Positions 4,481 to 10,325 of a stretch of DNA of 15,676 nucleotides are shown here, piece by piece (within the stretch, counting starts at the first letter, position 1; every line of letters starts with the position of its first letter). The notes below the pieces were generated by a model. That model did no database searches and had not been told where the DNA came from. It saw only the letters and a program-made list of their open reading frames with translations. The translations under genes were made by a program, and so were the position numbers. The DNA comes from Candidatus Levyibacteriota bacterium (GTDB lineage: Bacteria > Patescibacteriota > Microgenomatia > Levybacterales > UBA12049): positions 1 through 15,676 of the forward strand of contig JACOXV010000015.1 in assembly GCA_016182225.1 (NCBI GenBank). The letters run 5' to 3'.

Positions 4481-6352
4481 ATGCCAAATACTAAAAGAAG
4501 CAAAAAAGTAAATCTTTTCGGGTTTAAGATTAAAAATTCTTGGAAGAACCTCCTTATTTATGGATCTCTCTTTCTCTTTTTAGGCTTTCTTTTTATCGGA
4601 ATTAATCAGCCCATGGAGAAAATTAATTCTATTCCGCTTTCCCAGGTAATAAATGAAGTGAAGGACGGAAAGGTGGAAAGAATTAAAGTCGCCGAGAACA
4701 AGATAACTGTTTTCAGAAAAGATAAAACAGAAGTCGAGGCAGTAAAAGAGCCGGAACAATCAGTTTACCAGCTTTTCAGTGACGCAGGAGTGCCTCTTTC
4801 TGGGGTAAAAGTCGAAGTAGACGATAGCGCAAGTCTTAATAGCTGGTTAAATATTATAGCCTCACTTCTTCCTGTTATTTTAATGGTTGCTTTTTTCTAC
4901 TTTATATTTCGTCAAGCAAGAGGTGCTCAGGAATCAATTTTCTCGTTTGGACAATCCAAGGCAAAGCTTTTTTCCAAAGACACTCCAAGAATTAGCTTTA
5001 ATGATGTAGCCGGAGTGGATGAGGCCAAGCAAGAGCTTACAGAGGTAGTTGATTTTCTAAAGCATCCTGCCAAATATAGAGCGGTGGGAGCTAGAACTCC
5101 AAAAGGAGTTTTGATGATTGGACCATCAGGAACGGGAAAAACTTTGCTCGCCCGAGCCACAGCAGGTGAGGCAAATGTTCCATTCTTTTCTATGGCGGGA
5201 TCAGAATTCATGGAAATGTTGGTGGGAGTTGGAGCATCTCGTGTTCGCGATTTATTTAATACCGCAAAAAAGAATCAGCCCGCAATTATTTTTATTGATG
5301 AAATAGATGCTATTGGTAGGCAGCGAGGGTATGGAATTATGGGGGGGCATGATGAGAGAGAGCAGACCTTAAATCAAATTTTAGTTGAAATGGACGGATT
5401 TTCCCCGAATGAACAATTAGTAGTTATGGCGGCAACCAACAGGCCTGACGTTTTAGACCCAGCGTTGATTCGTCCGGGACGATTTGACCGCCGTGTTGCG
5501 CTTGAGCTTCCGGATGTCGAAGGAAGAAAAGCAATTCTTAAAATTCACGCAAAAGGGAAACCTTTTGACTCGGGTGTTGATTGGACTAAGGCAGCTAAGA
5601 GAACGGTTGGTTTTTCCGGCGCTGATTTGGAAAATATGCTTAATGAGGCAGCGATTTTGGCAGCAAGAGATAACAAAAAGAAAATTGCTATGAAGGATCT
5701 TGAGGAAGCAGCGACAAAAGTAAAGCTTGGACCGGAAAAGAAAAGGTTACAGACGAATGAAGATAAAAAAATGACTGCGTATCATGAAGCAGGTCATGCT
5801 CTTGTAGCATGGGAGATGCCTCATATCGATCCAGTTCACAGAATCTCGATAGTTTCAAGAGGGATGAGTCTGGGACATACCATGACAGAGCCAATCGATC
5901 GGGTTCATGAAACAAAATCACATCTTCTTGAGGAAATTTCAATGATGCTTGGTGGCCAGGCTGCTGAACAGTTGGTTTTTAAGGATATAACGACGGGTGC
6001 ATCAAATGATATAGAAAAAGCAACGCAGGTGGCCAGGGCCATGGTCATGAAATTTGGCATGAGCGATTTAGGACCCATTACACTGGATTTGGAGAAACAG
6101 AGTCCATATGAAACATCAGAGCTTTCTCCTGAAATGCAGGCAAGAGTGGATGCAGAAGTGAAAAAGATAATTGATAATGCATACAAAAATGCAACTAAGG
6201 TTTTAACAAAGCTAAGAAAAAAATTAGATGTATTGGCAGGGGAGCTTCTTGTGAAGGAGACTCTGGAGTCAGAAGAATTCGAAAAACTAATGGGTCCCAA
6301 AAAAAATCTTCCCGGAGCCCATCCGCCGGCGCTTCTCCCCGTCGAGGCTTAG
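4481..6352 (+). CDS. ftsH: ATP-dependent zinc metalloprotease FtsH
   Basis: A 623-residue membrane-anchored AAA+ protease that degrades damaged membrane and regulatory proteins. Order of parts: transmembrane helix 23-41, extracytoplasmic domain to about 120, transmembrane helix 123-143, AAA+ domain with Walker A GPSGTGKT (214-221), Walker B IIFIDE (269-274) and second region of homology ATNRPDVLDPALIRPGRFDR (318-337), then the M41 protease with HEAGH (435-439) and a third zinc ligand likely D510 in TGASND. Two residues differ from the E. coli form: the middle of Walker A is Ser instead of Pro, and the pore-loop aromatic (F in MFVGVG) is Leu247. Neither breaks the core chemistry. Length is usual. 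It is transcribed alone, and its stop overlaps that of the convergent RDD gene. Confidence 0.96.
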   Translation: MPNTKRSKKVNLFGFKIKNSWKNLLIYGSLFLFLGFLFIGINQPMEKINSIPLSQVINEVKDGKVERIKVAENKITVFRKDKTEVEAVKEPEQSVYQLFSDAGVPLSGVKVEVDDSASLNSWLNIIASLLPVILMVAFFYFIFRQARGAQESIFSFGQSKAKLFSKDTPRISFNDVAGVDEAKQELTEVVDFLKHPAKYRAVGARTPKGVLMIGPSGTGKTLLARATAGEANVPFFSMAGSEFMEMLVGVGASRVRDLFNTAKKNQPAIIFIDEIDAIGRQRGYGIMGGHDEREQTLNQILVEMDGFSPNEQLVVMAATNRPDVLDPALIRPGRFDRRVALELPDVEGRKAILKIHAKGKPFDSGVDWTKAAKRTVGFSGADLENMLNEAAILAARDNKKKIAMKDLEEAATKVKLGPEKKRLQTNEDKKMTAYHEAGHALVAWEMPHIDPVHRISIVSRGMSLGHTMTEPIDRVHETKSHLLEEISMMLGGQAAEQLVFKDITTGASNDIEKATQVARAMVMKFGMSDLGPITLDLEKQSPYETSELSPEMQARVDAEVKKIIDNAYKNATKVLTKLRKKLDVLAGELLVKETLESEEFEKLMGPKKNLPGAHPPALLPVEA

Positions 6353-6822
6353 CTTTTATTTCTTCTTAAGAAGCCGGGAAGTATTGGAGCATTTTTAAGA
6401 CTCTCATCTTTAAGCACAACGCTACATACAACAGTGTCGTGAAAAGATTGCTTTTTAGGATGCCAAAGAATTCTAAAATAGCCAAGTCCTAGCGCGTAAA
6501 GAGAATATACAGACATAACATATCTTCCGAGCATCCTTGCATATCTGATTGGTTTTCCCGTATTTTCATCTACTATTTTTATTTTCATTAATTTACCTCC
6601 GATAGTATATCCATATTTAGCAGGCAGAATAACCCAGTCCCACAAATAAAAAGCTAAAGCCAATACATAAGCGATTATTATTAAAAGTACAGTTATTCCA
6701 TTATTACGTAACCCAAGAGCGCTACCACCGATAACAATAAATACTGCAATGTAAACCAAAACTATAAGTAAGCCATCAAGTATCGCTGCCAAAGTTCTTT
6801 CTAAAGCTGTTGCATAAACCAT
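6349..6822 (-). CDS. RDD family membrane protein
   Basis: A 157-residue inner-membrane protein of the RDD family. It has three hydrophobic helices at about 11-35, 42-66 and 100-120, the signature Arg9 and Asp16 in RTLAAILDG, and the late HD pair (128-129) before a VV strand. The stretch YTIGGKLMKIKIVDENTGKP between helices 2 and 3 is typical of the family. Function is not established for most RDD proteins; some act as ion/proton antiporters. The promoter on this strand (TTGACA 6857-6852, GATTAT 6834-6829) puts the start point on the ATG. It is divergent from the exonuclease gene and convergent with ftsH, sharing a 4-base stop overlap. Confidence 0.88.
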   Translation of the reverse strand: MVYATALERTLAAILDGLLIVLVYIAVFIVIGGSALGLRNNGITVLLIIIAYVLALAFYLWDWVILPAKYGYTIGGKLMKIKIVDENTGKPIRYARMLGRYVMSVYSLYALGLGYFRILWHPKKQSFHDTVVCSVVLKDESLKNAPILPGFLRRNKS

Positions 6823-6828
6823 ATTCGA

Positions 6829-6878
6829 ATAATCCCACTTTTAATGTGCCTTGTCAATAGATTTCAACTTGATATAAT
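6829..6878. promoter_or_regulatory. Divergent promoters sharing one -35 element
   Basis: Reverse strand: TTGACA (6857-6852), 17 bases, GATTAT (6834-6829), leaderless for the RDD gene. Forward strand: TTGTCA (6851-6856), 16 bases, TATAAT (6873-6878), for the exonuclease gene. The two -35 boxes occupy the same bases, so the two polymerases should exclude each other. Confidence 0.7.
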
Positions 6879-6886
6879 CCATCTAT

Positions 6887-6940
6887 CCCACTTCGCTGAT
6901 CCGTCGCCAAAAGCTAAGGACAGCTTCGAGGGACAAGTGC
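6887..6940. repeat. Family B repeat in the 5' leader of the exonuclease gene
   Basis: CCCACTTCGCTGAT...CGCCAAAAGCT...GCTTCGAGGGACAAGTGC. The predicted transcript begins just before it and the coding start follows 6 bases later, so the leader is essentially the repeat. The fpg leader has the same layout. Confidence 0.65.
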
Positions 6941-6945
6941 AAAAT

Positions 6946-7902
6946 ATGAAGAAGTTAGTCTTAATTGATGGAAATGCTATAGTTCATAGAGCATTCCATG
7001 CTCTTCCGCCTCTAAATTCAAAGACCGGAGTTCTAACAAATGCAGTTTATGGATTTTTTGCAATGGTTTTAAAAGTAGTTAATGATTTAAAACCTGAATA
7101 TATAGTAGTTTGTTTTGATAGGGCTGCTCCCACTTTTCGCAAAGAATTATTTGTCGGATACCAATCACAAAGACCCAAAATGGTAGACGAATTATCAGCT
7201 CAATTTGAAATTATCCATGAGATACTAGAGAAAGCAGGATTTAAAATCTTCGAAGTAGATGGATATGAAGCAGATGATTTAATCGGAACATTGTCAACGC
7301 AGACTGACGACAATGTGATAATTGTTTCAGGAGATAGGGACCTTCTTCAGCTCGTTAATCATCATGTTTTAGTTCTTGCTCCGATCGTAGGAGTCACGAA
7401 GATGATTTTATTTAATGAAGATAAAGTAAAAGATAAATACGGGCTAGAGCCTCATCAAATAGTTGATTATAAAGCGTTGGTGGGGGATGCGTCGGATAAC
7501 TACCCGGGAGTGTCGGGTATTGGTCCTAAAACAGCAAGTGATCTTATAAAAAAGTTTGAGACTTTGGAAAATCTTTATCAAAATCTTTCTGAAGTCTCTC
7601 CTAAGATCGCGGAAAAACTTGCAACAGATGCAGAGCAGTCAGCTCTTGCTAAAAAATTGGCAGCAATTGTAACAAATGCCCCAATACAATTAGCCCCTGA
7701 TGAGTGTCAGACAAATAAGATAGATGAAAAAAGCTTACTCAAAAGCTTTAGGGAATTAGGTTTTGAAAGTTTGATTAATAGGTTTAATTTAGAAAAAGCA
7801 GATCAATTGACTAAAATTGAGGAAAAACCGGAAGATCCTCCTTCGCGTAAAGCTTCGAATGACAAAGGAAAAAAATCAAGCGACCAACTCGGACTATTAT
7901 GA
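6946..7902 (+). CDS. Stand-alone 5'-3' exonuclease (PolA N-terminal domain type)
   Basis: A 318-residue flap/5'-3' exonuclease for primer removal and repair, lacking any polymerase domain. Metal-binding acids are visible: D8 (LIDGNA), D58 (CFDRAAP), D110/D111 (EADD), D130 and D132 (SGDRD), D181 and D184 (GDASDN), followed by a helix-hairpin-helix GVSGIGPKTASDLI (188-201). The start MKKLVLIDGNAIVHRAF fits the family exactly; the frame is open upstream only through a repeat and promoter. The tail from residue 296 (PEDPPSRKASNDKGKK) is low complexity, partly family B repeat (7837-7868), and ends QLGLL, which resembles the bacterial sliding-clamp motif QL(S/D)LF. Polymerase activity presumably comes from another gene. 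Confidence 0.92.
   Translation: MKKLVLIDGNAIVHRAFHALPPLNSKTGVLTNAVYGFFAMVLKVVNDLKPEYIVVCFDRAAPTFRKELFVGYQSQRPKMVDELSAQFEIIHEILEKAGFKIFEVDGYEADDLIGTLSTQTDDNVIIVSGDRDLLQLVNHHVLVLAPIVGVTKMILFNEDKVKDKYGLEPHQIVDYKALVGDASDNYPGVSGIGPKTASDLIKKFETLENLYQNLSEVSPKIAEKLATDAEQSALAKKLAAIVTNAPIQLAPDECQTNKIDEKSLLKSFRELGFESLINRFNLEKADQLTKIEEKPEDPPSRKASNDKGKKSSDQLGLL
7837..7868. repeat. Family B repeat remnant in the exonuclease C-terminal tail
   Basis: CCTTCGCGTAAAGCTTCGAA then GACAAAGG resembles the leader repeats. It encodes SRKASNDKG in the disordered tail. Confidence 0.5.
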
Positions 7903-7930
7903 ATTCCAAACATTTTAAGTTTTGAACTAG

Positions 7931-7972
7931 TATCTAGTAACTAATATCTAATAACTAATATCTAATAACTAA
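7931..7972. repeat. Three tandem 14-bp repeats upstream of the glycosyltransferase start
   Basis: TATCTAGTAACTAA once, then TATCTAATAACTAA twice, with no spacers. They end 3 bases before the ATG at 7976. Slippage-prone AT-rich DNA; it contains several TAATAT/TATCTA strings that could act as -10 boxes. Confidence 0.9.
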
Positions 7973-7975
7973 TCT

Positions 7976-8062
7976 ATGAAAGTAGCAATAGTTCATGATT
8001 ATATAAAAGAACATGGTTCCCGCTTCGCTAAAGCTTTGAGGGACAAGGGTGCAGAACGATGA
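7976..8062 (+). pseudogene. Displaced glycosyltransferase 5' end fused to a repeat (28-codon upstream ORF)
   Basis: It reads MKVAIVHDYIKEHG, nearly the same protein as MRIAIVHDYIKEYGG at the start of the next gene, but with many silent changes. It then enters a family B repeat (SRFAKALRDKGAER). Its stop overlaps the next start as ATGA (8059-8062). This repeats exactly the trpS arrangement at 3312-3455. Confidence 0.7.
8019..8052. repeat. Family B repeat between old and new glycosyltransferase starts
   Basis: CCCGCTTCGCTAAAGCTTTG then AGGGACAAGGGTGC. It joins the displaced start to the current gene. Confidence 0.7.
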
Positions 8063-8373
8063 GAATCGCTATCGTACATGATTATATTAAGGAATATGGG
8101 GGTGCCGAACGGGTTTTGGAGGCGCTTCACGAAGTATATCCGGATGCACCTATCTATACCTCAGTCTATCTCCCGTCATTTTTAGGTCCTCATCGGGAAA
8201 GGTTTGAAAGTATGGATATAAGAACGTCATTTCTGCAATATCTACCATTCAAGTCAAAGCTGATTAGTCCTTTTAGGCTTGTAGCAAGTTTGGCATTTGG
8301 CAGATTTGATTTTTCAAAATGCAGTGCAGATTTGCTACTGCCATACTCCGCCTCGTTATCTTTACGGATATGA
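8059..8373 (+). CDS. Glycosyltransferase family 4, N-terminal fragment of a frameshifted gene
   Basis: Residues 1-89 (MRIAIVHDYIKEYGGAERVLEALHEVYPDAPIYTSVY...SPFRLVASLAFGRFDFSK) are the acceptor-side N-terminus of GT4 glycosyltransferases, with the 'HDY...GGAERVL' motif. After FDFSK the frame leaves the family and ends in 15 unrelated residues. In intact relatives FDFSKYD is followed by roughly 20-25 residues and then ICYCHTPPRYLYG; here ICYCHTPPRYLYG appears immediately in another frame (from about 8324). So an internal deletion that is not a multiple of three has occurred, unless the assembly is wrong. The ATG overlaps the stop of a 28-codon upstream ORF. It would act in cell-envelope polysaccharide synthesis if whole. 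Best treated as one pseudogene with the next entry. Confidence 0.75.
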   Translation: MRIAIVHDYIKEYGGAERVLEALHEVYPDAPIYTSVYLPSFLGPHRERFESMDIRTSFLQYLPFKSKLISPFRLVASLAFGRFDFSKCSADLLLPYSASLSLRI

Positions 8374-9130
8374 AACAGCCAGAGATTGGAAAAAAAGCTA
8401 TACATCGGTGGTAATCGGGACAATCGCGATCCATATTTTAAGAATGTTTGACTTCAAATATTCAAAAAATGTTGATTATTACATTGCAAATTCAGAAGAA
8501 ACTAGGAGAAGAATTCAGAAATTCTATAGAAGAGATGCAGCCGTAATTTATCCACCAGTCGAGATCAAGAATCATGAATCAAGAATCATGAATCAAGGGA
8601 AAGGGGAATACTACCTCACTGGAGGAAGAATAGCTAGAGCGAAACATACGGATCTTATTCTTGAAGCATTTGCCAAAAACGGATTACCTCTCAAGATTTT
8701 TGGAAAAGGATTCGCGGGATTTGAAGAGGAGCTTAGGAAGAAGTTTGGGAAATATAAAAACATAGAATTTTTAGGAGAAGTGGGGGATGAGGAGAAAGAT
8801 GAGCTAATGAAGGGTGCAAAAGCATTTGTTTTTGCCTCAGAGGATGAAGACTTTGGAATAGTGCCTGTTGAGGCAATGATGGCAGGAACGCCTGTTATAG
8901 CTCATCGAAGCGGTGGAGTTTTAGAAACTGTTATAGAGGGGGAAACAGGATTGTTCTTTGACGAATTCAGCGTTGAAAGTTTGAATAACGCAATTAAAAA
9001 GTTCGAAACCCTTCGGCGAGCTCAGGGTATGTTTGATTCTGCCAAAATCAAACAGCACGCCCAAAAATTCAGCAAGGAAAGGTTTGAAAGGGAAATAAAG
9101 GAGTTTGTAAATTCTAAAGCTGATAGCTAG
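8297..9130 (+). CDS. Glycosyltransferase family 4, C-terminal fragment of a frameshifted gene
   Basis: From about 8324 the frame reads QICYCHTPPRYLYGYETARDWKK, then a hinge, then the nucleotide-sugar domain: YYLTGGRIARAKHTDLILEAF, FLGEVGDEEKDELMKGAKAFVFAS and EDFGIVPVEAMMAGTPVIAHRSGG, which contains the GT4 E-x7-E pair. The donor domain is intact but the acceptor domain is in another frame. The formal start at 8297 is a TTG with no SD, so independent expression is doubtful. Two repeats lie inside: tandem 14-mers (8570-8597, NHESRIMNQ) in the hinge and a family B repeat (9009-9032, LRRAQGM). The stop shares CTAG with the convergent gene. Either a pseudogene remnant or the product of a sequencing/assembly error. 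Confidence 0.75.
   Translation: MADLIFQNAVQICYCHTPPRYLYGYETARDWKKSYTSVVIGTIAIHILRMFDFKYSKNVDYYIANSEETRRRIQKFYRRDAAVIYPPVEIKNHESRIMNQGKGEYYLTGGRIARAKHTDLILEAFAKNGLPLKIFGKGFAGFEEELRKKFGKYKNIEFLGEVGDEEKDELMKGAKAFVFASEDEDFGIVPVEAMMAGTPVIAHRSGGVLETVIEGETGLFFDEFSVESLNNAIKKFETLRRAQGMFDSAKIKQHAQKFSKERFEREIKEFVNSKADS
8570..8597. repeat. Two tandem 14-bp repeats inside the glycosyltransferase
   Basis: AATCATGAATCAAG occurs twice head to tail, preceded by a further partial copy (ATCAAG). It encodes a loop between the PPVEI and GEYYLTGGR blocks. The 14-bp unit length equals that of the repeat at 7931, though the sequences differ. Confidence 0.85.
9009..9032. repeat. Family B repeat read in frame inside the glycosyltransferase
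   Basis: Matches the trpS-internal copy (3951-3974) at 20 of 24 bases, but is translated one frame over as LRRAQGM, adding residues before the C-terminal helix. Confidence 0.7.
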
Positions 9131-9642
9131 GCTTTAAATGCAGGAACCGTGATGTCTTCTGGGTGCGCGGGGTAGTAGTAACCATCACTTGCCCTAACGA
9201 CTGATTCTGGGATTCTTTGTTCGTTATTCATCATCGCCCAATATAAGGCAGTTTTTCCCACATGGGGAATTTCAGCAGCCTCTGTGGCTGAAATTATACG
9301 AACGTTATCTCCTACCCATATAATTCTTGAAAATGGTTCGGTTTCTTGGACTTCTATTGTCTCACCGTTAACTGCAAGCTCGAATCTTCTTGTTACCTCT
9401 TCATGTATGCCAAGGTATCTTTCATTTCCAGATTGCCCGGGTGGTAAAGAATTTCTTTGGTGCACGGAAACCATTGCGGCATAATTATCTGTGTCTCTCC
9501 CAAGTAGTCGTTGATTAGCAACTAAATCATCATCTAAGCCTCTTATGAACATTGGTCTTCGTCCATCGGCGACAACTAAACCCCTAAAGACTCGATCTGG
9601 GAGTCTTTTTACTGGTTCTGTAGAAGTTCCTTCCTCAACCAT
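9127..9642 (-). CDS. Hypothetical protein, unrecognised
   Basis: A 171-residue acidic soluble protein with no signal peptide, membrane segment or motif I recognise. Notable strings are FRGLVVADGRRPMFIRGLDDDLV, ETEPFSRIIWVGDNVRII and a late ASDGYYYPAHPEDITVP. Beta-rich character is suggested by alternating hydrophobics. It is supported as a real gene by an extended -10 promoter on this strand that leaves a 7-base leader, and by the exact fit of its stop onto the glycosyltransferase stop (shared CTAG). Base composition is a little more GC-rich than its neighbours, which would suit recent acquisition. No function is proposed. Confidence 0.65.
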   Translation of the reverse strand: MVEEGTSTEPVKRLPDRVFRGLVVADGRRPMFIRGLDDDLVANQRLLGRDTDNYAAMVSVHQRNSLPPGQSGNERYLGIHEEVTRRFELAVNGETIEVQETEPFSRIIWVGDNVRIISATEAAEIPHVGKTALYWAMMNNEQRIPESVVRASDGYYYPAHPEDITVPAFKA

Positions 9643-9649
9643 GAACAGT

Positions 9650-9677
9650 ATTCTAGCAAATAAATATTTAAAATCAA
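9650..9677 (-). promoter_or_regulatory. Promoter of the reverse-strand gene ending at 9127
   Basis: On the reverse strand: TTGATT (9677-9672), 16 bases, TAGAAT (9655-9650) with TG-C as extended -10. The predicted start is within 1-2 bases of the ATG (9642). Confidence 0.65.
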
Positions 9678-9721
9678 GTCTGATATAATTTCAATTGTTC
9701 AACTTACCACAAATTTAGAAA

Positions 9722-9814
9722 ATGAAGACGAGAGTTGTTGCAGTAGCAATAATTGAAAAAGATCTTTCTCTCGCCAGACCAACAATAAAATACTTCAATA
9801 CTTTAAAGTATTGA
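9722..9814 (+). pseudogene. NUDIX-hydrolase-like 5' remnant
   Basis: The frame MKTRVVAVAIIEKD resembles the first beta strand of many NUDIX hydrolases, where a GKILL-type strand and then the NUDIX box should follow. Instead it degenerates (LSLARPTIKYFNTLKY) and stops inside a perfect palindrome. There is no NUDIX box anywhere downstream, so only the 5' end remains. A TATAAT lies at 9684-9689. The match is short, so moderate confidence. Confidence 0.4.
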
Positions 9815-9816
9815 AG
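9793..9816. repeat. Perfect 24-bp palindrome without a loop
   Basis: CTTCAATACTTT followed directly by its exact reverse complement. It lies 24 bases before the promoter of the gene at 9877. With no spacer it suits a dimeric protein site better than an RNA terminator, and no T-run follows. Confidence 0.85.
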
Positions 9817-9839
9817 AGGATCTTAGGTTCCCATCGAGG

Positions 9840-9868
9840 TTGACAAAAGATTGAAATAGTAGTATAAA
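9840..9868 (+). promoter_or_regulatory. Promoter of the small gene at 9877
   Basis: TTGACA (9840-9845), 17-base spacer, TATAAA (9863-9868). The predicted start at about 9875 leaves 2 bases before the ATG. Confidence 0.8.
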
Positions 9869-9876
9869 CACTAAAT

Positions 9877-10206
9877 ATGACAGAAGCAGCCGGCAGAGTA
9901 CCAATTGATATTCAACAAGCAGCACAAGTCGCGATAGATCAGCAGCGACGAACACGGGATACTTTAGTAGAGATTGCGGGAACAGGTAATTCGTCAGACT
10001 ACGGTGACAAGGTATTTCATTGGTTACTACTTGGTTTTGATAATGATGATGAAGGTCTTAGTGAAGAGAGAGACAGGATATTTAGCGAACTAGGCGCAGA
10101 ATTAGAAATGGCATTCGGAGCAGAAGGAAGACAAGAAGTAGCAAGAGCAATTGCTGGAGTAGCAGTGAAAGTACGTGATATAGAGATGGCCTCAAATTAT
10201 TGGTAG
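9877..10206 (+). CDS. Hypothetical small acidic protein
   Basis: A 109-residue soluble protein with no recognised domain. It looks largely helical: IDIQQAAQVAIDQQRRTRDTLVEIAG, then a short loop (GTGNSSDYGD), a hydrophobic FHWLLLGF segment, an acidic linker DNDDEGLSEE and a long helix RIFSELGAELEMAFGAEGRQEVARAIAGVAVKV. It is not long or hydrophobic enough for a membrane protein. A consensus promoter right at the start codon supports it as a real, monocistronic gene. It lies between a NUDIX-like remnant and fpg. No function is proposed. Confidence 0.65.
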   Translation: MTEAAGRVPIDIQQAAQVAIDQQRRTRDTLVEIAGTGNSSDYGDKVFHWLLLGFDNDDEGLSEERDRIFSELGAELEMAFGAEGRQEVARAIAGVAVKVRDIEMASNYW

Positions 10207-10214
10207 TTGTCTGA

Positions 10215-10305
10215 TATAATCCCCATATCCCATACAGAGCTTGCTTCTGTCCGGAGGCTTACAGCCTTGCGTTCCAGAAGAGCGCTTGTACGGGACAAGT
10301 GCCAT
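10215..10305 (+). promoter_or_regulatory. fpg promoter -10 and repeat-filled leader
   Basis: TATAAT at 10215-10220 is followed by a leader that begins ATATCCCATAC and ends GGGACAAGTGCC. It contains nested inverted repeats such as GGCT-TAC-AGCC (10256-10266). The layout GATATAATCC...ATCCCA...GGGACAAGTGC is the same as in front of the exonuclease gene (6872-6940). Confidence 0.55.
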
Positions 10306-10325
10306 TCGAAAGGAGAAACTTTAAA

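Noticed and set aside
4927..5211. Reverse-strand frames inside ftsH, tgt, fic and other genes
   Set aside because: They are antisense shadows of well-conserved genes, with no family similarity or promoter.
6844..6945. Exonuclease starting 34 codons upstream
   Set aside because: That stretch contains the promoter and a palindromic repeat, and the family start MKKLVLIDGN lies at 6946.
7931..7972. Short direct repeats as a CRISPR array
   Set aside because: Units are 14 bp, contiguous and without spacers; there are no cas genes.
10299..10325. fpg starting at the upstream GTG (MPFERRNFK...)
   Set aside because: It would place nine residues before the catalytic Pro that must be the N-terminus after Met removal.
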